From Caulobacteraceae bacterium (GTDB taxonomy: Bacteria > Pseudomonadota > Alphaproteobacteria > Caulobacterales > Caulobacteraceae): a stretch of 17,773 bases of DNA. The notes below the pieces were generated by a model. That model was given only the letters and a program-made list of their open reading frames with translations, searched no databases and was not told the origin of the DNA. Shown piece by piece: positions 13,563-17,773 of the stretch. The position numbers and the translations under genes were made by a program. Within the stretch, counting starts at the first letter, position 1, and each line of letters begins with the position of its first letter. The stretch lies in contig JASLDZ010000188.1 in the NCBI GenBank assembly GCA_030151985.1, positions 1-17,773 on the forward strand. The letters run 5' to 3'.

Positions 13563-14353
13563 CGGCCCAGCACTCCGCTAGGCGAGAGGTTGACGGCGGG
13601 CGACGCCATCATGGCGCCCATCGGAGCCATGCCGGGCACAGTTTCGGCATCTCGGCGGTAGCGCGTCACTTGGAAGCCCAGGGGATTGACGAAGCGGTCG
13701 CCGTTGCTGGCCGAGACGTTGGTGTAGCGGAAGGCTATCGCCGCGACCCAGGGCTGGGGCGCCGTCGGCGGGGCGCCGCCGTCCTGCCGCGTCGTATCGA
13801 AGCGCACGAGCGCTGTGGTGGGCGAGAGGAGCGAGACGCTCTTGATCGTGGTGCGCACCACGGTGGTCGGCGCATACAGGTTCAGCGGGCTTTCGGGCGT
13901 CGTCTTCTTCATCAGCCGCACGTAGTCGGCGCGGGCGTCGCCCCCGGAAAGCAGCACCGCCTTGCGGTACTGCTCGCGCAGGTCGGTCGCGTCGAACGTT
14001 TCCCGCGCCAGCACATACTGCACGAGATTGGACTGGGTGACGGCGGCGTCCTGGCTAAGCGCGCCAGGTGCCAGCGGCCGAACAGTTTCCACGTAGCCGG
14101 TCTGGCGGTCGACGCTTATCGTGTAAGGCACGACCGTCTTCAACGGCGCCAGAGCCGCGAGCGCCAAGCCCTCAACGACGGCCACCAGGCAGGCCGCGCC
14201 TGCGACCCACCAGGCCACCCTTCGGGAGGCCCGCAGCGCGCCGTGCACGTCCGCCGACCACGTCGCGGCCTCGGCGTAGTACGCCTCGCGACCTCCCTCG
14301 CGAGGGCGGCCGGAGCGCGACGCCTCCCGGCGGCTGATCCGGTCTTCGGTCAC
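13559..14353 (-). CDS. virB8: VirB8 family type IV secretion inner-membrane protein
   Basis: The 264-residue bitopic protein is an inner-membrane scaffold of the T4SS. It has an Arg-rich cytoplasmic N-terminus, with REAYYAEAATWSADV typical of the family, one transmembrane helix at about 44-70 (RVAWWVAGAACLVAVVEGLAL), and a periplasmic NTF2-like domain with PYTISVDRQTGYVETV, the LVQYVLARETFDATDLREQYRKAVLLSG helix and WVAAIAFRYTNV near the end. The final 40 residues (from about VTRYRRDAETVPG) extend past the folded domain. The GTG start at 14353 overlaps the virB6 stop (GTGA). Confidence 0.93.
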   Translation of the reverse strand: MTEDRISRREASRSGRPREGGREAYYAEAATWSADVHGALRASRRVAWWVAGAACLVAVVEGLALAALAPLKTVVPYTISVDRQTGYVETVRPLAPGALSQDAAVTQSNLVQYVLARETFDATDLREQYRKAVLLSGGDARADYVRLMKKTTPESPLNLYAPTTVVRTTIKSVSLLSPTTALVRFDTTRQDGGAPPTAPQPWVAAIAFRYTNVSASNGDRFVNPLGFQVTRYRRDAETVPGMAPMGAMMASPAVNLSPSGVLGR

Positions 14354-15633
14354 GCTTCAGCCCCTCGACCGCGACGGGATCCCGCGCGCGCGTCACGCGG
14401 CTGCGTTCGACGGCGTGGTTCTTGGCCGAGGCGGGCCCCAAGGTCTGTTGTCGCCGAACGGCCGCCGGTCCCCGCCGGCGAGAACACGGTTCGACGATCG
14501 GAGCCCGCACCACCTACGGCTTCGTCGGACTCGGTACGCGTGAACAGCATCGCGTCGCGTCGTTCTTGCGCGGCGGCCGCGTAGGCGACCCGGGCGGCTC
14601 GCTCGGGCTGGGCGGCGTCGATGCTCGCCTGCGAGGTTGTATCCGCCCTCGCCGTTCGCGGCGCTGAGACCTGAGGCAGCTTGAACCGGGCCGCGATGAT
14701 CCCCGTGGCGAACAGAAGGGCGAACGTGACGCCCGCAAACACGACGACCAGGATCAGAATCGCGAAAGCTACACCGGGCGAGTAGGCGCCTGAATCCCGC
14801 ATGGCCTCCAGCTGCGCCAGGGACGGCTCCAGCAGGCCGAGGCTCAAGCTCAGCAGCAGCGTCACCGCCACAGGCGTGAAGGCGAAGCCCAAGCTCGCGC
14901 GCAGCCAGCCCTCGAAGAGCCCGCGGGTGGAGTCGAACAGCAGCATGGCGATGAACACAGGTCCCAGCGCCAGGAGTAGCGACAGCGCGATCTTGGAGGC
15001 CAAGAGAACACCCAGGCTCGAGAGCAGAAGGATCACGGCCGCGCCGAGGAGCAGAAGCGAGTCGAACCCCGACCTGGACAGAAGACCCGCGCCGGGAGCC
15101 AGGGCGGACGGCAGACCCGCGGCGCTCGGTGGGTTGACCGCGAGCGCTGCGGGCGCGCCGACCGCTGCGCCCGGCGCCAGGGCCCCCGGGGGGGAGGCGG
15201 GAGAGAAGGCGGTCAAGTCGTCGAAGGCGTGCTGCAGGCCTGCGAACACGTCGCCGTGGGCGCCTCCGCCACCGACGCTCAGGCTCCGGAGCAGAGCGTC
15301 GGCGACCTCCTGCGGCCCATCGAACAGGAGGCGATAGACAACGGCCTCGTAGGTCCCCCATTGGGTGGCGAACGCAACGATCGCCCCGATCTTCACGGCG
15401 GTGAGCGCCAGGTCGGACACGTTGAGCTGACCGCGACCCAAGAGCAGGCGGTAGCCGATCAACGCCACATAGACGGTCAGGAGCACCGTCAGCACGGACG
15501 AGAACCCACCGCCGCCCTCGAACAGGGCGCCGTAGCCGCTGCGCACCACCAGCTGCAGATGGCAGTCGGTCGACGACAACAGTCCCTCGACCAGCGGGTC
15601 GCCGGGAGCCGGGGCGGGGCAGGCGCCGGCCAT
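14350..15633 (-). CDS. virB6: VirB6 / TrbL family polytopic type IV secretion protein
   Basis: The 427-residue inner-membrane protein has hydrophobic segments at about 44-66, 78-92, 192-235, 256-276 and 308-336, the FDSTRGLFEGWLRASLGFAF motif region that is characteristic of VirB6, and a long Ala/Pro/Gly-rich periplasmic loop at about 137-188. The C-terminal 90 residues are hydrophilic and Arg-rich, probably cytoplasmic. I start at ATG 15633, which shares one base with the virB4 stop (TGATG); the frame stays open upstream inside virB4, including a hydrophobic stretch and an in-frame TTG, so a slightly longer form cannot be excluded. No virB5 lies between virB4 and this gene. Confidence 0.9.
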   Translation of the reverse strand: MAGACPAPAPGDPLVEGLLSSTDCHLQLVVRSGYGALFEGGGGFSSVLTVLLTVYVALIGYRLLLGRGQLNVSDLALTAVKIGAIVAFATQWGTYEAVVYRLLFDGPQEVADALLRSLSVGGGGAHGDVFAGLQHAFDDLTAFSPASPPGALAPGAAVGAPAALAVNPPSAAGLPSALAPGAGLLSRSGFDSLLLLGAAVILLLSSLGVLLASKIALSLLLALGPVFIAMLLFDSTRGLFEGWLRASLGFAFTPVAVTLLLSLSLGLLEPSLAQLEAMRDSGAYSPGVAFAILILVVVFAGVTFALLFATGIIAARFKLPQVSAPRTARADTTSQASIDAAQPERAARVAYAAAAQERRDAMLFTRTESDEAVGGAGSDRRTVFSPAGTGGRSATTDLGARLGQEPRRRTQPRDARAGSRRGRGAEA

Positions 15634-17773
15634 CAGGACGCACGCCGCAAGAGATGCGGCAGCCAAACCGCCGGGTCCTCGCCGTACTCGGCGCGGAGCG
15701 CGTCCAGCCGCCGCACGCTGGACTCGCGGCCGGAGAGCACGGTCAGGAGGCCCGGCATCCCTGAGAGGTTCAGGCGGGCTACGACGCTGTCGGTTCCATG
15801 CTTCACCAAAAAGCAGCGAGCGGTGTCGGGCAGCGTGCGGACCAGCTGGAACTCGTGTTCGGTCAGGCCGAAGCCTTGGATGTAATCCTCGGCTTGCGCC
15901 TTGGGATTGACCATGAAGATCTGGGTGGCCGCCTGCTCGATGATGGCGGATGCGATGCGGCTCTGGAGCGCGTCGGCGGCGCTTTGGGTGGCGAAGCCGA
16001 CGATGCCGTTGCGCTTGCGGATCGTCTTCTCCCAATCCTTGATTCGCGCCACGAACACGTCGTCGTCCAGAGCCTTCCAGCCCTCGTCGATAACGATGAT
16101 GGTCGGAGCGCCGTCCAGTCGTTCCTCCACCCGGTGGAACAGGTACATCATCGCCGGCGTGCGGGCCGTGGGATCGTCCAGGATCTGGGTCAGGTCGAAG
16201 CCAAGGGTGCGCGCCTCGAGATCTAGCGCGTCACGGGCGCCGGCGGAGGCGACGTCGCCTCCGTTGTCGAAGAGCCACGCGTAGTCGCCGTCGGAGTGCC
16301 AGGGCGCTAGGCGCGCGGCCAGGTCGGCCGCGTGCGGACGGCGCGACCCGCGAAACAGCTCGGCGAAGTGGCGCAGGCGGCGGAGACGGGGAGGGTGGCC
16401 GAAGTTGGCGTCCACGTTGTCCGAGATGGTGGCGACATCTTCGGCTTCCAGCGGCGGCCCCGAGCCCGCGATCAACTTCGCGACCCAGTCCGCCAGGAAG
16501 CGGCGATTGGCGGGGGTGTCCTCGAGAAGGAGCGGGTTCAGACCGGACGGTGTTCCGGGCCGCAGCACATCGTAGCGGCCGCCGATGGCGCGGATGAAGA
16601 TTTCCGCTCCCCGATCCTTGTCGAAATAGATGGTGCGCGGCGCGATCCGCTGCGCCTGGGCCAGCAGGAAGGCCAGAACCACCGTCTTCCCCGACCCAGA
16701 GGGTCCGATGACGGTGAAGTTCCCGAGATCGCCGTGATGGAAGTTGAAGTGGTAAGGTCCTGCGGAGGTGGTCTCAAGGACCGTGATCGCGTCGCCCCAG
16801 TGGTTGCCCTGCGGACTGCCGACGGGGAAGTTGTGGCAGCTGGCCAGCCCCGCGAAGTTGGACGAGGAGATGAGCGCACGTCGCGCGATATCCTTGAAGT
16901 TTCCAGGGAACTGAGCCCAGAAGGCGGGCTCCAGATTGACGTCCTCACGCACGGCGATGACGCCGAGTTCGGTGAAGGCCGACTGCACGTCCGAGGCGGC
17001 CTCGTTCAGGGTCTCCAGGGACTCCGCCTTGACCATGATCGACAGGTGGTGCTCGCCGAACGCCTGACGGCCGGCGGCGACGTCGTCCTTGGCGGTTACA
17101 AGATCGCGGCGGAGTGACAGGGCTTCGTCGTCGGCGGCACGCATGCGGCGGAGCGCCAGGTTCATGCGGTCGAGAGTGGGCTGCCGGTCCACGAAGCCGA
17201 AGCTCTCGGTCAGCGTCATCTCGTAGGGGAGCCGCAGAAGATCGTCGAGCATCCCAGGCGCGGTCTGGCCGGGGTAATCCTTCACGGACACCATGGCTCC
17301 GAATGTGGTCGCAAGGCCTGCGGCGGGTGCGAGCTCCAGCGCGTCGGCCCCGAAGCTGATGCGCCGATAGGGGAGGTAGAGCCCGAGGTCCGTCTTCGGC
17401 AGCCGCACTGGGCGCACCTCGCCGTTGTAGAGCAGGCTCAGGAACTCGAGCGGCTCGGAGCAGAGACCCTGCGGCGCCTCATAGACGGTCAGCAGCCGCG
17501 GGTCGTAAGGAGCCAGCGCCGACACCAGGCTGTCGCGCGCACCGTTGATGGCGGCGAGGTCGCGCGCGGCGTCGGCCTGCGCCTGGCGAACATCGGCGCC
17601 CCCCCGTCCACCGCGCAGAAGCTCCTCCAAGAGCCCCGTACGGCCTGCCAGCGGCCGGCGAACGACCGTCAGGAAGAGGTCGTTGACGTAGAGGCGGCGC
17701 GTGGACAACCGATCGCGCCAGGCTTCGGCCAGCGTGCGGCTGAAGGCGTCGGGACGATCAACCGACAGCACCG
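15633..17773 (-). CDS. virB4: VirB4 family type IV secretion ATPase, 5' end outside the window
   Basis: The 713 visible codons encode most of the large inner-membrane-associated ATPase that energises T4SS assembly; full-length members have about 780-820 residues, so the first 70-110 residues lie beyond the window. The first in-window start-like codon is a GTG near 17771 and is probably internal. The CagE/VirB4 N-terminal domain is followed by the ATPase domain: Walker A GPSGSGKT (visible residues 356-363, bases 16683-16706), the IYFDKDRGAEIFIRAIGG segment, Walker B TIIVIDEGW (about 557-565), and FATQSAADAL. The stop TGA overlaps the virB6 ATG by one base. Gene order with virB6-B8-B9-B10-B11 downstream shows it to be the upstream part of a single operon. 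Confidence 0.96.
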   Translation of the reverse strand, partial: VLSVDRPDAFSRTLAEAWRDRLSTRRLYVNDLFLTVVRRPLAGRTGLLEELLRGGRGGADVRQAQADAARDLAAINGARDSLVSALAPYDPRLLTVYEAPQGLCSEPLEFLSLLYNGEVRPVRLPKTDLGLYLPYRRISFGADALELAPAAGLATTFGAMVSVKDYPGQTAPGMLDDLLRLPYEMTLTESFGFVDRQPTLDRMNLALRRMRAADDEALSLRRDLVTAKDDVAAGRQAFGEHHLSIMVKAESLETLNEAASDVQSAFTELGVIAVREDVNLEPAFWAQFPGNFKDIARRALISSSNFAGLASCHNFPVGSPQGNHWGDAITVLETTSAGPYHFNFHHGDLGNFTVIGPSGSGKTVVLAFLLAQAQRIAPRTIYFDKDRGAEIFIRAIGGRYDVLRPGTPSGLNPLLLEDTPANRRFLADWVAKLIAGSGPPLEAEDVATISDNVDANFGHPPRLRRLRHFAELFRGSRRPHAADLAARLAPWHSDGDYAWLFDNGGDVASAGARDALDLEARTLGFDLTQILDDPTARTPAMMYLFHRVEERLDGAPTIIVIDEGWKALDDDVFVARIKDWEKTIRKRNGIVGFATQSAADALQSRIASAIIEQAATQIFMVNPKAQAEDYIQGFGLTEHEFQLVRTLPDTARCFLVKHGTDSVVARLNLSGMPGLLTVLSGRESSVRRLDALRAEYGEDPAVWLPHLLRRAS

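Noticed and set aside
15634..16035. Upstream extension of the virB6 frame to 16035
   Set aside because: The extension lies within the conserved VirB4 ATPase coding region in another frame and its protein is Arg/Pro-rich nonsense; the TGATG overlap gives a normal start.
1..17773. CRISPR array, rRNA or tRNA genes
   Set aside because: No regularly spaced repeats and no recognisable RNA gene sequence were seen on either strand.

Overview
The window is high-GC DNA from an alphaproteobacterium, most likely a member of the Caulobacterales. The evidence is a FecI/FecR-type signalling pair with a DUF4880-like FecR N-terminus, a compact virB4-B6-B8-B9-B10-B11 block with four-base overlaps, and an IS3-family element that resembles the IS511 type known from Caulobacter. 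The assignment is inferred from gene style only.

Layout. (1) 1-1744, minus strand: the 5' part of an ECF sigma factor gene (cut by the window edge) and a FecR-type anti-sigma factor gene, separated by about 516 bp of non-coding DNA with two tight hairpins and a 14-bp direct repeat. (2) 1966-2508, plus strand: a minimal nucleotidyltransferase whose stop codon is the first three bases of an insertion sequence; the HEPN half expected in this family is missing. (3) 2506-3774: a 1269-bp IS3-family element with 13-bp perfect inverted ends, no target duplication and two inactivating lesions. (4) 3851-9621, minus strand: an accessory cluster. In transcription order it encodes a secreted protein with two YD repeats and a mannose-type bulb lectin domain, a secreted protein of unknown family, a 1412-residue exported RHS/YD-repeat protein with a lower-GC variable C-terminal tip, and an overlapping 97-residue three-helix membrane protein that could be its immunity partner. 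(5) 9776-10591, plus strand: a single-pass membrane protein with a TonB/TolA-like C-terminal domain. (6) 10619-17773, minus strand: a type IV secretion operon (virB4 partial, virB6, virB8, virB9, virB10, virB11), every junction overlapping.

Most interesting is block 4. An exported RHS shell protein carrying an unrecognised 198-residue tip, a small membrane protein overlapping its stop codon, and a sugar-binding YD-lectin encoded upstream together look like a contact-dependent or surface-displayed toxin system. The toxin and immunity roles are inference from architecture; no catalytic motif was recognised in the tip. The IS and the truncated nucleotidyltransferase show that the downstream flank of this cluster has been rearranged.
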